A stretch of DNA of 59,876 nucleotides from Breznakibacter xylanolyticus (GTDB lineage Bacteria; Bacteroidota; Bacteroidia; Bacteroidales; Marinilabiliaceae). The position numbers and the translations under genes are program-made. The stretch is taken from the NCBI RefSeq assembly GCF_003254275.1, contig NZ_QKZK01000020.1:1-59876 (forward strand). Reading direction: 5' to 3'. Below, piece after piece: positions 36,973-46,495 of the stretch. Each line of letters opens with the position of its first letter. Position 1 is the stretch's first letter. Under the pieces are notes generated by a model. It worked only from the letters and a program-made list of their open reading frames with translations. It had not been told where the DNA came from and searched no databases.

Positions 36973-38292
36973 ATGAAGAGAATTATTAGTCTGGTGTTTT
37001 TAATGCTTGGGGGTGCCATGTCGGCATTTGCAGCAGAAACACCTGAGATTGATTCGGGCGCAACGGCTTGGATGATTACATCAACCGCATTGGTCCTCCT
37101 GATGGTACCCGGTTTGGCTATGTTTTATGGCGGTTTGGTGCGTTCCAAAAACGTGTTGGGTACCATGATGCACAGTTTTGCCGCCATGGGGGTGATGAGT
37201 GTGTTGTGGGTGGTCGTAAGTTACAGCATGTGCTTTGGAGATAATGTGTTGGGTGGTTGGATTGGTTGGAATTCTGACTATCTGTTTCTCAAGGGGATTG
37301 ATGATTCCATAATGTCCGGAGGTGTTCCTGAGTATGTGTTTTCAATGTTTCAGGGAAAGTTTGCCATTATCACTCCCGCACTGATTGCTGGTGCATTTGC
37401 CGAACGGGTTTCGTTTAAAGGCTATATTATATTTATTGCAGCATGGGGGTTGTTGATTTATAACCCTTTGTGTCATTGGGTTTGGGCCGAAGATGGTTTT
37501 TTGTTTAACCTTGGAGCCAAAGGCGCCATTGATTTTGCAGGAGGAACGGTTGTTCATATTTCGGCAGGAGTGAGCGGATTGGTGGCAGCTATTTATTTAG
37601 GTGCCCGACGTGGTTATCCTCACCGTCAAATGCGGCCCAACAACTTGGTGATGACCTTGATGGGTGGGGGATTGTTGTGGGTTGGCTGGTTTGGGTTTAA
37701 TGCCGGTAGCAGCATCTCGAGTGGATTGGGCACTGCTCAGGCGCTCACCGCTACACAAGTCGCTGCGGCTATGGGGGCCATTACCTGGATGATCATCGAA
37801 GGTCTGTTGCATGGTAAAGCAACGGCATTAGGATTTGTCAGTGGTGTGTTGGCCGGACTGGTGGCTGTAACCCCTGCTGCCGGTGTGGTTCAGCCGGCCG
37901 GAGCCATGGCTCTGGGCATGATTGCGTCTATTTGCTGTTATTATGCAATCGTAATTAAGAACAAACTGGGCTATGATGATAGTTTGGATGCCTTTGGAAT
38001 TCACGGCTTGGGTGGTATCATTGGTGCCATTGCTCTAACTTTTTTCATCCGTGAAAGTTGGATGAACGAAGCGGCTGAGTTGGCCGGTGGTTCTTGGTCT
38101 ATGTGGCAACAATTGGGTGTTCAGGTATTGGCTGTGGTGATTGCCATTGCCTATGCTGTGGTTGGAACATTAATTCTGGTTTTCCTAATTGATAAAATCT
38201 TCGGATTCAAGTCCACCCCCGAAGAAGAAATGCAAGGGTTAGATCATGCTTATCACGGGGAACGTGGTTATGGTATGTTGAATCCCAATTGA
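36973..38292 (+). CDS. amtB: Ammonium transporter
   Basis: Inner-membrane trimeric ammonium channel of 439 residues, with a signal-like first helix followed by eleven transmembrane helices. Family signatures are seen in VPGLAMFYGGLVRSKNVLGTMM (truncated to twenty: PGLAMFYGGLVRSKNVLGT), in the conserved VHISAGVSGLVAAI and in HGLGGIIGAIALTFF with the first pore histidine. The short cytoplasmic C-terminus (FKSTPEEEMQGLDHAYHGE) is the site where GlnK docks. It is followed 45 bases later by a PII gene, the usual pair. Expression is probably tied to nitrogen limitation. Confidence 0.95.
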   Translation: MKRIISLVFLMLGGAMSAFAAETPEIDSGATAWMITSTALVLLMVPGLAMFYGGLVRSKNVLGTMMHSFAAMGVMSVLWVVVSYSMCFGDNVLGGWIGWNSDYLFLKGIDDSIMSGGVPEYVFSMFQGKFAIITPALIAGAFAERVSFKGYIIFIAAWGLLIYNPLCHWVWAEDGFLFNLGAKGAIDFAGGTVVHISAGVSGLVAAIYLGARRGYPHRQMRPNNLVMTLMGGGLLWVGWFGFNAGSSISSGLGTAQALTATQVAAAMGAITWMIIEGLLHGKATALGFVSGVLAGLVAVTPAAGVVQPAGAMALGMIASICCYYAIVIKNKLGYDDSLDAFGIHGLGGIIGAIALTFFIRESWMNEAAELAGGSWSMWQQLGVQVLAVVIAIAYAVVGTLILVFLIDKIFGFKSTPEEEMQGLDHAYHGERGYGMLNPN

Positions 38293-38337
38293 TGCATTGA
38301 CTTTAACCTATTAAGTTTCATTTATTTCGTTAAAAAC

Positions 38338-38688
38338 ATGAAGTTAATAACAGCCATCATACGAAGCTATCAGTTGGACCAGGTTCGTGAAAGCTTGATT
38401 GCTGCCGGCATAGAGCGGATTACCGTAAGCAGAGCCGCCGGTCATGGGCAGCAAAAAAAAGAAGAATTCTATCGCGGTGTTAAAGTCATTCCCGGACTGA
38501 CACCTAAGATGCGTGTCGAAATAGCGGTGAATGAGGAATTTGTTGAGACCACCGTCAATGCCATTATTTCTGCCGCTCGTTCGGCGCAGGGAAAAGATGG
38601 TGATATTGGTGATGGGAAAATATTCATTACCAACCTCGAAGAGTGCATTCGCATTCGTACCGGTGAACGAGGCGGCAGTGCCATTTGA
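38338..38688 (+). CDS. glnK: PII signal-transduction protein (GlnK/GlnB family)
   Basis: A 116-residue trimeric regulator that reads ATP, ADP and 2-oxoglutarate and blocks AmtB when nitrogen is plentiful. The fold and B-loop/C-loop signatures are clear (QGKDGDIGDGKIFI, RIRTGERG). In the T-loop, the tip reads EEFYRGVKVIPGLTPK. Aligned to E. coli GlnB (ELYRGAEYMVDFLPK), Tyr46 is kept as Tyr45, but the uridylylated Tyr51 is replaced by Val50. Direct metabolite control without uridylylation is therefore likely. Cotranscribed with amtB. Confidence 0.94.
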   Translation: MKLITAIIRSYQLDQVRESLIAAGIERITVSRAAGHGQQKKEEFYRGVKVIPGLTPKMRVEIAVNEEFVETTVNAIISAARSAQGKDGDIGDGKIFITNLEECIRIRTGERGGSAI

Positions 38689-38716
38689 TTTTTCTCTCTT
38701 CTGATTATATTTGAGG

Positions 38717-38752
38717 GGCGGGGTGAAGCAACGGTTTCATCCCGCCTTTTTT
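38717..38752 (+). terminator. Terminator of amtB-glnK
   Basis: Eleven-base GC-rich stem GGCGGGGTGAA / TTCATCCCGCC with one G-T pair and a T run. It overlaps the end of the convergent aminotransferase gene by two bases. Confidence 0.8.
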
Positions 38753-39578
38753 ATTTACGAGATTTAACGGCTGTCCGATAGTCTTGTATGTATTGCTTTA
38801 TCATGTCATTGACTTTCTCCCTGATTTGGAGGATGAGCGGATGGGAGGCCGAAAAAGTCATTTCATCAACGCATTGCAAGGGAAGCACTCGTGGTGAGGT
38901 TCCGGTGATAAATAATGCATCGCATGTAGATAGTTCGTTTTGTTTGATGCATGCCATTTTCAGAGGGAGGTTTAATTGTTGAATGGCTTGAATGGTTTTT
39001 TTGCGCATGATGCCATTCAGTACCATTGCGTCAGGTGCGGTGTAGACTTCATTGTTTTTAATAATGAAAAGGTTCGAACGGCTGCCTTCGGTGAGTTCAT
39101 TGTTGTGATTGACCAATAGGGTTTCGTAGGCTTGGCGGGCAGCAATTTGGTCATTGGCCTTTTGGCGAAGCTGATAATCGCTGATTTTCGCATTGGGATT
39201 TGAGCGTTCAGCCTGCTGAAGGATGACCATTACGCCATTGATGAGTTCGTCTTCAGAAGGATAATGCGTCATGAGCGGTGAAATAACTTCATCCATTACA
39301 CCGTCTTCGTAATAAAAGTGGTCGAAGCGAATATTGGAATGGATAATTTTGTTGGCGGTAATAATTTGTTTTATGGACGCATGCCATTGTTCAAATGTGA
39401 TCACCGTAGTTTGGTTTGCGATGCGTAAACTGTTTCGGAAGCGTTCAAAATGATCTTCGGCAAAAAGGATAACCTCCTCTTGCACCCTAACGACTTCGTA
39501 AATATTGACCGCATTGGTGATGATCCCGTTGTAGGGAGTGGATGATGGGACTCCATTGATGAGGATGGTGTTGTTCAT
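38751..39578 (-). CDS. Class IV PLP-dependent aminotransferase
   Basis: A 275-residue fold-type IV enzyme related to D-amino-acid transaminase, branched-chain aminotransferase and aminodeoxychorismate lyase (PabC). The PLP lysine lies in NAKISDYQLRQKAND near 133, followed by the family pattern ELTEGSRSNLFII with its conserved Glu-Gly near 163 and LNGIMRKKTI near 190. The length suits PabC or a D-aminotransferase. Its direct neighbours give no hint of substrate. It follows dppIII on the same strand after a hairpin and a gap of 119 bases. Confidence 0.8.
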   Translation of the reverse strand: MNNTILINGVPSSTPYNGIITNAVNIYEVVRVQEEVILFAEDHFERFRNSLRIANQTTVITFEQWHASIKQIITANKIIHSNIRFDHFYYEDGVMDEVISPLMTHYPSEDELINGVMVILQQAERSNPNAKISDYQLRQKANDQIAARQAYETLLVNHNNELTEGSRSNLFIIKNNEVYTAPDAMVLNGIMRKKTIQAIQQLNLPLKMACIKQNELSTCDALFITGTSPRVLPLQCVDEMTFSASHPLILQIREKVNDMIKQYIQDYRTAVKSRK

Positions 39579-39598
39579 GGGTGGTTGGGGTTAGTAGT

Positions 39599-39632
39599 CC
39601 CCCCATCTCATTTAGCGTGAGACGAGGGGGGA
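39599..39632. other. GC-rich hairpin between dppIII and the aminotransferase gene
   Basis: CCCCCCATCTCA and TGAGACGAGGGGG form a stem with one mismatch and a loop of about seven bases. No T run follows on the minus strand, so it is not a textbook terminator; it may be an attenuator or mRNA-stability structure between two genes in one transcript. Confidence 0.45.
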
Positions 39633-39697
39633 TAATGTTTTTCTTTTATTTATCGCGAAGGTTCTATCTCTTCAAAATTTTAGCACTTAGCCGAGTG

Positions 39698-41689
39698 TTA
39701 TATGCTTTTAATCGCATCTTGTGTGAGAAACCCGAAATCGCGGCTATATCGGAACATCTGCTCTTCAAATGTCTCGTTATAATTCACTTTCACATCGGTG
39801 ATGTGGCCGTTGATGTCTATCGGGGTAAGCTGAGGGTTGATAAAACCGGTGAAGGGTACCAAATTGAGTTTCGCATAACGTGCCAGGACTTCTTGGTGTA
39901 AATCTTGATCCACTTGCACGCCATAAGTTTCGACCAATTGCTTGGCGGCTTCATAATCGCCTTCCGATTTGATGCGTTGTACTTCATGCAGTAGCTTCCC
40001 AAATAGTTGACGAACAAATCCGTAGTTGATAATTTGGAAGTAGGTTTTTCCACGAAGTTTTATCTTTTCAATTGCGCCGTTGGGTTCTGCTTTTTCAAAC
40101 ACCCATTTACAAATGAGTTGACGACAACGCATGTGCGCCTGTTCAATTTGTTTGCCGGGTTCAATGCGTGTGAGTTGAACCATCAATCCATTTCGGATGT
40201 AGCTGTTGTATTGAGCCCGCGAATGGTTGTAATGCGTTATCAACTTTAATTCAATCATTTTAAGATCGCAAATGTAGTAGAGTGCGAACAAGTCTGCGCG
40301 TGTTTCTTCAATAACCGAAGCATAGGATTGAAGCATTTCTGAGGTCACGCCGGGGAGCATTCGACCAGAGCCATGCCCCAGACATTCGTGCAAATGGGTG
40401 TGTAGTTGTTCTGCATCAGCGCCATATTGGCGGTGTATCTCCACTTCTTCATCGTTGGCTGCAAACTCTTCAATGACGCCGGCTTTCAGAGAGGCATAGT
40501 GGTGTGCCTGACTGATATTGGCCAGCGATACCGATTTGGAGCCATGTTTTTCGCGTATCCAATCGGCGTTGGGCAAGTTAATGCCCAGTGGCGAAGCCGG
40601 GTAGCAATCGCCACCCAGCATCACGGCATTGATGATTTTCATGCTCACCCCTTGTATGGTTTGTTTTTTGAAAGCGGCATCCACTGGTGAATGCTTTTCG
40701 AACCAGGGGGCATGTTGACTAATGATGGATGCTTTGCGGGTTTCCTCTTCGTCGGTGATGTTTACCAATGCTTCCCAAGTGCCCTTAATTCCCAACGGAT
40801 CGGCATACACTTCGATGAATCCGTTGATAAAGTCGGTTTGGGAGAGGTTGTCGTTGAGCCACTCAATGTTGTATTGGTCAAAGAGATGAAGGTTGCCGGT
40901 GGTGTAATATTGAATTAGTAAATCGATGGTTTTGACTTGTTTGTCGTTTTCGGCCGATTGTTGTGCTAATTTCAACCATTGTGTGATGGCTTGAATGGCT
41001 TTCCCGTATTTCCCATGCAGGTGCCAAATTTCTTCCTTTATAACTCCATCTGTTTTTATCAATTTACTATTGAGTCCAAACGACGGGCATTGGTCGCCTG
41101 CTTGTTGTTTCTGGTGCCCATAAAAAGCGATGGCTTCGTCTTGGGTGACACCTTCGTAGAAATTGTTGCACGACATCTGTACAACATCGTCCCCGGGGGC
41201 GTTCCAAACCCTTTTGGTGTCGAGCTGAGGATTGAACAACAGCTCCGTAATGAGATGTAGTGCTTTGTGTGCTTTATCGGTAGAAAAAATAGATAGCCAA
41301 TTGCATTGATTGAACCATGTGACGAATTCATCCTGACTAAAATCGGGTTTCATTTTTTCGGTGCTGTAATGGTGATGAATGCCACTCGAAAACCATACCC
41401 GCTTGAGGTAAACCAACAACCGTGCATCCGCGATGCCATCCTGATTTGAGGAGCGAATCTGACGAACCATTTCTTCAAGAACCATGCGAACGATAAGGTT
41501 ATGCCGATGGTGTTGGTCAAATAAAATATCACGTCCGGCAAGCGCTGCCTGGCTCAGGTAGTAAATGTATTTTTTACGCTCAAGGGGGAGTGAGTCAAAT
41601 TCTTGAATTTTAAAGCGCAACAGGCGTAAGTCGGCAAACTGTTCTGAGTAGTAATTGAAATCAGATGGGGTATTAATTGGTATCGTCAT
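39698..41689 (-). CDS. Dipeptidyl peptidase III, M49 family
   Basis: Zinc metallopeptidase of 663 residues that releases N-terminal dipeptides. The zinc ligands are seen in HECLGH at about 434-439 and in EETRAD at about 459-464. The Bacteroides thetaiotaomicron DPP III also has HECLGH instead of the HELLGH of eukaryotes, and its length is near 675. There is no signal peptide, so it is cytoplasmic or leaves by another route. Its ATG overlaps the stop of the upstream gene by four bases, so the two are probably translationally coupled. Confidence 0.9.
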   Translation of the reverse strand: MTIPINTPSDFNYYSEQFADLRLLRFKIQEFDSLPLERKKYIYYLSQAALAGRDILFDQHHRHNLIVRMVLEEMVRQIRSSNQDGIADARLLVYLKRVWFSSGIHHHYSTEKMKPDFSQDEFVTWFNQCNWLSIFSTDKAHKALHLITELLFNPQLDTKRVWNAPGDDVVQMSCNNFYEGVTQDEAIAFYGHQKQQAGDQCPSFGLNSKLIKTDGVIKEEIWHLHGKYGKAIQAITQWLKLAQQSAENDKQVKTIDLLIQYYTTGNLHLFDQYNIEWLNDNLSQTDFINGFIEVYADPLGIKGTWEALVNITDEEETRKASIISQHAPWFEKHSPVDAAFKKQTIQGVSMKIINAVMLGGDCYPASPLGINLPNADWIREKHGSKSVSLANISQAHHYASLKAGVIEEFAANDEEVEIHRQYGADAEQLHTHLHECLGHGSGRMLPGVTSEMLQSYASVIEETRADLFALYYICDLKMIELKLITHYNHSRAQYNSYIRNGLMVQLTRIEPGKQIEQAHMRCRQLICKWVFEKAEPNGAIEKIKLRGKTYFQIINYGFVRQLFGKLLHEVQRIKSEGDYEAAKQLVETYGVQVDQDLHQEVLARYAKLNLVPFTGFINPQLTPIDINGHITDVKVNYNETFEEQMFRYSRDFGFLTQDAIKSI

Positions 41690-43005
41690 TGTTGAATCGT
41701 TTGAGGAATTTTTGATTTACGAACGGGCTTAGCTGGTGCTTGGAGCGTTTTGGGATTGCGCAAATCTAAATCGGGGTAGAGTTTCCATTTCCCTTTTTCG
41801 AATTTGTATCCGTTGTACGAGAAATCAGGGCCATAAAACCGAAAGACGTTTTTAAACATGGGTTCGGATGGCGAAAGATTATCCATGACAATCATTTTGA
41901 GTGATTCATCGTATTTCATCATCATATTGGCACCGGCAGAATATTCAAAAATGAGTCGGGGGGCATAACCGGGGCCTTTGGTTAAGATGGAGCTGCCGAA
42001 TCGTGGTTCACCGTTGGGTTGGATGGTGAGAACTTCGAGAAGTTTAATTTTTGTGAGTTCGTTGTTTCCCTTGAACCCTATCAGTGTGTAGTAATCCTGC
42101 TTTTTATAATTGGTGTGAATGATATCGAGATAGATGGCTCCGTACCATCTTTTGTGCGTGAGCATCAATCGATCAGGGCTCCGCAGATCGTTGGTTTTGT
42201 CTGTCAGTTCGTATGTGGTGATGGGTTTTCCTTCTTTTTGAACCGATACTGCTCCGTAGAATTGATGGGAGCCATCGTTGAGTTCGACATTCCAGGTTGT
42301 GATTTTTACTTTTTTATCGGTCGAAATGATCGTTGATATTCGGTTATAACCATACAAGGGGTTCTCAAAAAGAGATGGTTCATTCCATATTTTCCACATC
42401 CGGGGCAGGATATCCTGTTCGTTGAGTCTGTTTTTTTCGTCATTGTCGCGCGACAGCGCCATTTCTTCAAATAGGCATTTTAGATAAAAGTCATGATATG
42501 AGAGGCTTTGTTCCGGAGTGCTTTTTCTGAAAAACTTCAATTCATAGCTTTTTAACTCCGTGTCCTGCAAATTTGCGAAAGCAAATACAATCTCCTCGTT
42601 GATGCTGTTCTTGGGTTGAGGCAATGGTGGTAGCACTTCGTTGAATTGCACGACTCTTTGAATGCTGTCTCGTGTATATACCGCAAATAAACTGACCCTC
42701 TTTTCGGTGTCCGCAATTGGTAGCAAATAATAATAAAGGGTGATGAAGCCATCGGGCGAAACGATCTGTTTGAGGCTCCTGTGTGGCTCAACTGTCGGAA
42801 CGTTCTTGCATTCTCGAAGATATTGTGACCAATTGTCTGCACATTCTTTAGCCTGGTATGCCTTTTTAAATTCCTGTTTCAGGGTAACAATGCTGTCGAA
42901 ACGGTCGAGAATATTGGTGCCTTTGAGGTCAAGGGTCTGTGAAAACGCTGAAATATTGAGTGTGAAGAGCAGTAGAACGGTGAATTTTGCGCGATTCATT
43001 GGCAT
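41686..43005 (-). CDS. Exported protein of unknown function, coupled to DPP III
   Basis: A 439-residue protein with a signal peptide (FTVLLLFTLNISAFSQ) and no recognised domain. The interior has beta-rich stretches (GFITLYYYLLPIAD, ISTIISTDKKVKITTWNVEL) and the C-terminus is basic and proline-rich. It could sit in the periplasm or on the surface. The stop overlaps the dppIII start by four bases, so it is probably the first gene of a two-gene unit. Starts at 43005 and 42999 cannot be told apart. Confidence 0.55.
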   Translation of the reverse strand: MPMNRAKFTVLLLFTLNISAFSQTLDLKGTNILDRFDSIVTLKQEFKKAYQAKECADNWSQYLRECKNVPTVEPHRSLKQIVSPDGFITLYYYLLPIADTEKRVSLFAVYTRDSIQRVVQFNEVLPPLPQPKNSINEEIVFAFANLQDTELKSYELKFFRKSTPEQSLSYHDFYLKCLFEEMALSRDNDEKNRLNEQDILPRMWKIWNEPSLFENPLYGYNRISTIISTDKKVKITTWNVELNDGSHQFYGAVSVQKEGKPITTYELTDKTNDLRSPDRLMLTHKRWYGAIYLDIIHTNYKKQDYYTLIGFKGNNELTKIKLLEVLTIQPNGEPRFGSSILTKGPGYAPRLIFEYSAGANMMMKYDESLKMIVMDNLSPSEPMFKNVFRFYGPDFSYNGYKFEKGKWKLYPDLDLRNPKTLQAPAKPVRKSKIPQTIQQ

Positions 43006-43127
43006 GATGATATGGATGTTGTAAATGCACCGTAAATTTAAAGGTTGCTTTTCAATTATGACTCATATTATGGTCTTGAATGATCATCTGAAAACCGGAT
43101 TTATACTTTGAAGGAGGTCGTTGAGTT

Positions 43128-45185
43128 CTACGATTCGATGCTTTTAAGTTTCAGGTGTTTGTAAAACTGATCTTGTGAGCGGTATTCCAATTCGTTGACA
43201 GGCTGTTTCATGCGGTTGCTCATTTCGTTGTCCATGTAACGCGCCGAGCAATTATCGGCCCATTGGATGTCCCACATGGTGCGCAGTTCCTGTTTCAGAC
43301 AAGGATCGTAAATGGGCGTGGCAACTTCGACCCTTCGGTCAAGGTTGCGTGCCATCAGATCGGCCGATGAGATATATATTTTTTCAGCTCCTCCGTTTCC
43401 AAAAATATAAAGACGAGAATGTTCCAGATAGCGATCAATGATGGCAATGGCCGGAATGGGTGGCAAATTGGGATCATGCATGGGCATGAGTGACATCATG
43501 CCTCGTACATTTAGTCGTACATCCACTCCGTTTTTGTGAGCCGTATATAGCTTCTGAATCATGTCGTTGTCAACCAGGTTGTTTAGTTTTAGGTAGATGT
43601 ATGCGGGTTTACCGGCCCTGGCATTTCTAATTTCAACGTTGATGAGTTGTTCAATTTTTTTGCGGAGAACGAATGGAGATACCAGTAAGTGACGGTAGGG
43701 GGGGACTTTGTAGTTTTTATCGAAAAACTCAAATACCCAAGACGTTTCTTGTGTAATGGCCGGGTTGCGGGTGAGCAGGATGCAGTCGCTGAATACTCGT
43801 GCCGAGTCTTCGTTGAAGTTACCCGTGCCAATGCCAACGTAATTCACCAGTTTGCCTTTTTCGTTTCTTGAAATCAGGCACAATTTGCTGTGCACTTTAA
43901 GTCCGGGAACACCATAAATCACACGCACGCCTTCGTCTTTCAGTCGATTGGACCATTTGATATTGGCACTTTCGTCGAATCGTGCCTGCAACTCCAGGAT
44001 GGCTGTGACTTTTTTGCCGTTACGGGCTGCATTTATTAAGGCGTTCATCACGTTGCTCTGTTTGGCCACGCGGTAAATGGTCATTCTAATTTCACGCACC
44101 AAGGGGTCAATGGATGCCTCGCGCAACACATCGATAAAATGGTGAAACGAATGATAGGGAAAGTTGATGAGAAGGTCTCGCTTTTTGAGTATTGAAAAGA
44201 TTGACATCCCATATTCGATGTGAGGGTGCGGGATTTGTACCAATGGCGGATATACCAGCTTGGGGCTTTCCATATCCGGGAATGCCATAAAATCTTTAAA
44301 GTTATGGTATCTACCCCCTTTGATGATGGCATCTCCTTTGCTGAAACCTAATTTTTTGAGCAGTAAATCCAAAAACGGTTGGGGAATGTCCTCGTCATGA
44401 ACAAATCGAACAGGATGTGCTTCCTTGCGTTTTTCCAAACCTTGCGCGATTTGCTTAACGTAGTTTTCGGAGATGTCGTCGTTTAAATCCAACTCTGCAT
44501 CACGCGTGAGTTTAATCACGTATGCTCTGATTTCATCAAACTCGAACATGTAAAACAGGTCGTTGAGTTCGTAACGAATCACGTCATCCAGAAGAATGAG
44601 ATATTTCTTATCCCCTTCGTTGGGTAGACGAATAAATCGTCCGACCTGATTGCTTGGGATTTCAACCAGGGCATATGTGTTGCGTTTTTTATTAGAGATG
44701 AGTTCTACTGCAAGGTAAATGGCTTCGTCTTTAAGATCGGGCAAGTCACGTTCCTTGGTGATGATCAGGGGCATGAGACGTGGCCGCACGTAGCGAAGAA
44801 AAAATTGGCGCACATATCGTCCCTGTTCCTCATTCAGCTCTTTTTCGCTGATGATGTAAATGTTTTGTGCATTTAAATCTTTGATGATGCCATTGTAAAC
44901 TCGCGTAAACTCCTGTGATTGTTGCATCACAATATCTTGAATTCGCACCAGAATCTCTTCTGCTGATCCACCTTCCACCTGAGCATGTTTCCCAAGGGAG
45001 GCAATGCGTTTAAGAATGGCCACCCGAACTCTGAAAAATTCATCGAGGTTGTTAGAGTAGATACCCAAAAATTTTAGCCGTTCAATCACAGGAACGTCAT
45101 GTTTATCAGCTTCTTGTAAAACGCGTCCGTTAAAAGCTAACCAGCTGAATTCTTTGGGGATGTATTTATGGGGCTTTGTGAGCAT
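43128..45185 (-). CDS. ppk1: Polyphosphate kinase 1
   Basis: Polymerises the gamma-phosphate of ATP into inorganic polyphosphate. The 685-residue chain shows the N-domain start (YIPKEFSWLAFNGRVLQEA), the head domain, and the catalytic C1 and C2 domains. The phosphorylated histidine is expected in LKVHSKLCLI near 430, and the second conserved histidine in YLEHSRLYIFGNGG near 590. The ATP-binding arginine region is ELQARFDESANI near 400. Both sites are complete. Monocistronic and divergent from the reductase gene at 45660. Confidence 0.95.
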   Translation of the reverse strand: MLTKPHKYIPKEFSWLAFNGRVLQEADKHDVPVIERLKFLGIYSNNLDEFFRVRVAILKRIASLGKHAQVEGGSAEEILVRIQDIVMQQSQEFTRVYNGIIKDLNAQNIYIISEKELNEEQGRYVRQFFLRYVRPRLMPLIITKERDLPDLKDEAIYLAVELISNKKRNTYALVEIPSNQVGRFIRLPNEGDKKYLILLDDVIRYELNDLFYMFEFDEIRAYVIKLTRDAELDLNDDISENYVKQIAQGLEKRKEAHPVRFVHDEDIPQPFLDLLLKKLGFSKGDAIIKGGRYHNFKDFMAFPDMESPKLVYPPLVQIPHPHIEYGMSIFSILKKRDLLINFPYHSFHHFIDVLREASIDPLVREIRMTIYRVAKQSNVMNALINAARNGKKVTAILELQARFDESANIKWSNRLKDEGVRVIYGVPGLKVHSKLCLISRNEKGKLVNYVGIGTGNFNEDSARVFSDCILLTRNPAITQETSWVFEFFDKNYKVPPYRHLLVSPFVLRKKIEQLINVEIRNARAGKPAYIYLKLNNLVDNDMIQKLYTAHKNGVDVRLNVRGMMSLMPMHDPNLPPIPAIAIIDRYLEHSRLYIFGNGGAEKIYISSADLMARNLDRRVEVATPIYDPCLKQELRTMWDIQWADNCSARYMDNEMSNRMKQPVNELEYRSQDQFYKHLKLKSIES

Positions 45186-45659
45186 GGTTGATGTATGGCT
45201 TTGTGGTGCAGTGGAATGTTGAATTTGGTTTTGAGTATTGGTAACCTAAAGAATACTCACTTTGTTTATCACTCTCATGTTGTGAATTGGCATTTTAATC
45301 TGACTTAATTCACAGATAAACAGGATTTGATTCTGTGCATAATGGTGTCTGTTTACATCAGGGACTGAATTGGTATCTGTTAATGATATTCACAATGATT
45401 GACTCAGTGAATATCATTAAAAATACGAAATTTTCATGGTTTTTATATGAATCATTTTTTTTGGGTGAATAAATGTCATTTGGGATGTAAAACTACGACA
45501 AAGTCGGGCTTTGTGGTTGGAATGGATGTGATGGTTTTGTTAATTCTTTACCCCCTCTTTTAAATATGCTAATAAAAGACAAAAAAGTATGAATATGTCT
45601 TTGGGGAAAGAATAAATTGCGATATTTACATCCGAAAATATAATTAAAGCGGAGTCTAT
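45186..45659. other. 474-base divergent intergenic region, no gene
   Basis: The region separates ppk1 and the reductase gene. It is AT-rich, with no convincing open frame or RNA gene. The only strong structure is the 14-bp inverted repeat at 45380-45420. A GGAG lies seven bases before the reductase start and may act as a ribosome-binding site. Confidence 0.5.
45380..45420. repeat. Perfect 14-bp inverted repeat (TTAATGATATTCAC)
   Basis: The arms 45380-45393 and 45407-45420 are exact reverse complements around a 13-base spacer. It has no T run and lies more than 190 bases from either start codon, so a regulator-binding or structural role is as likely as a terminator. Confidence 0.55.
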
Positions 45660-46319
45660 ATGGAACGAAAACTATTTAAATTACATCAGATATTGGAAAA
45701 GAGAGAGTTGACAGAATCAACCTTTGTCCTGCGTTTTGAACGGTTGGGATTGGATTTTCGTGCCGGTCAGCACATTTCCGTGGGCCCTCCCAATGGCATC
45801 CACACGCGTGAGTATTCAGTGTATAGTTCGCCCGACGATGACGCCTTGGAGATTTTGGTTCGTGAAGTCGAAGGCGGATTGGTATCGCCTGTGCTTAAAA
45901 AATTACAAGTCGGTGATTCGTTGGTGGTACAGGATTCAATGGGGTATTTCACCCTCGATCCTGCTCAAATTGCCGAACGCAAGCATTTGTTCATCGCATC
46001 GGGAACTGGTATTTCTCCTTTTCACAGTTTTGTACAGACTTATAGTGACATCGATTACACCATTTTACATGGCGTTCGTCACGGCAAGGAGGCTTACGAA
46101 CGACATCGTTATCAGCCCAAACGGTATGTGGCCTGTACCTCGCGCGATGCCGAAGGTGATTATTACGGCCGTGTAACCGATTACCTCAAAGAGCATCCGG
46201 TAACGCCCGATACGCATTGTTATATGTGTGGCAATTATGATATGATTCACGAGGTGTACGATATTCTTGAAAATCAAGGTGTCCCCGCAGCGAATCTGCA
46301 TGCTGAGGTTTATTTTTAA
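45660..46319 (+). CDS. Ferredoxin/flavodoxin-NADP reductase-like oxidoreductase
   Basis: A 219-residue FNR-superfamily enzyme. The FAD domain has the REYSVYS motif near 43-49 (RxYSxxS pattern) and GLVSPVLKKLQVGD near 70. The nicotinamide-binding domain has ASGTGISPF near 116 and a C-terminal CGNYDMIHEVYDIL near 190. The usual C-terminal aromatic that stacks on FAD is present (VYF). It probably moves electrons between NADPH and ferredoxin or flavodoxin, but a reductase of a dioxygenase or of nitrosative stress cannot be excluded. Confidence 0.82.
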   Translation: MERKLFKLHQILEKRELTESTFVLRFERLGLDFRAGQHISVGPPNGIHTREYSVYSSPDDDALEILVREVEGGLVSPVLKKLQVGDSLVVQDSMGYFTLDPAQIAERKHLFIASGTGISPFHSFVQTYSDIDYTILHGVRHGKEAYERHRYQPKRYVACTSRDAEGDYYGRVTDYLKEHPVTPDTHCYMCGNYDMIHEVYDILENQGVPAANLHAEVYF

Positions 46320-46439
46320 GCATTCATGGGGTGTATATCTGATGCACAATGACTAAAACGAAAACTCAATGAACCTATAAATGTCAATTAATGGTCGGGG
46401 TTTTTATTTTATGCATTAAGTGTGGGCACACAAATATGT

Positions 46440-46482
46440 AGACCTTGTCGTCAGAAATATATTTTTTTTGACGATAAGGTCT
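46440..46482. terminator. Hairpin between convergent fnr-like gene and queA
   Basis: AGACCTTGTCGTCA (46440-46453) pairs with TGACGATAAGGTCT (46469-46482) through one G-T mismatch, with a T-rich loop. It sits between two convergent genes and probably ends both transcripts, although no clear T run follows. Confidence 0.5.
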
Positions 46483-46495
46483 AATTTGGGTGCAT

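Noticed and set aside
45186-45659. Riboswitch or small RNA in the ppk1 upstream gap
   Set aside because: Apart from one 14-bp palindrome I see no known riboswitch core or paired structure leading to a terminator.
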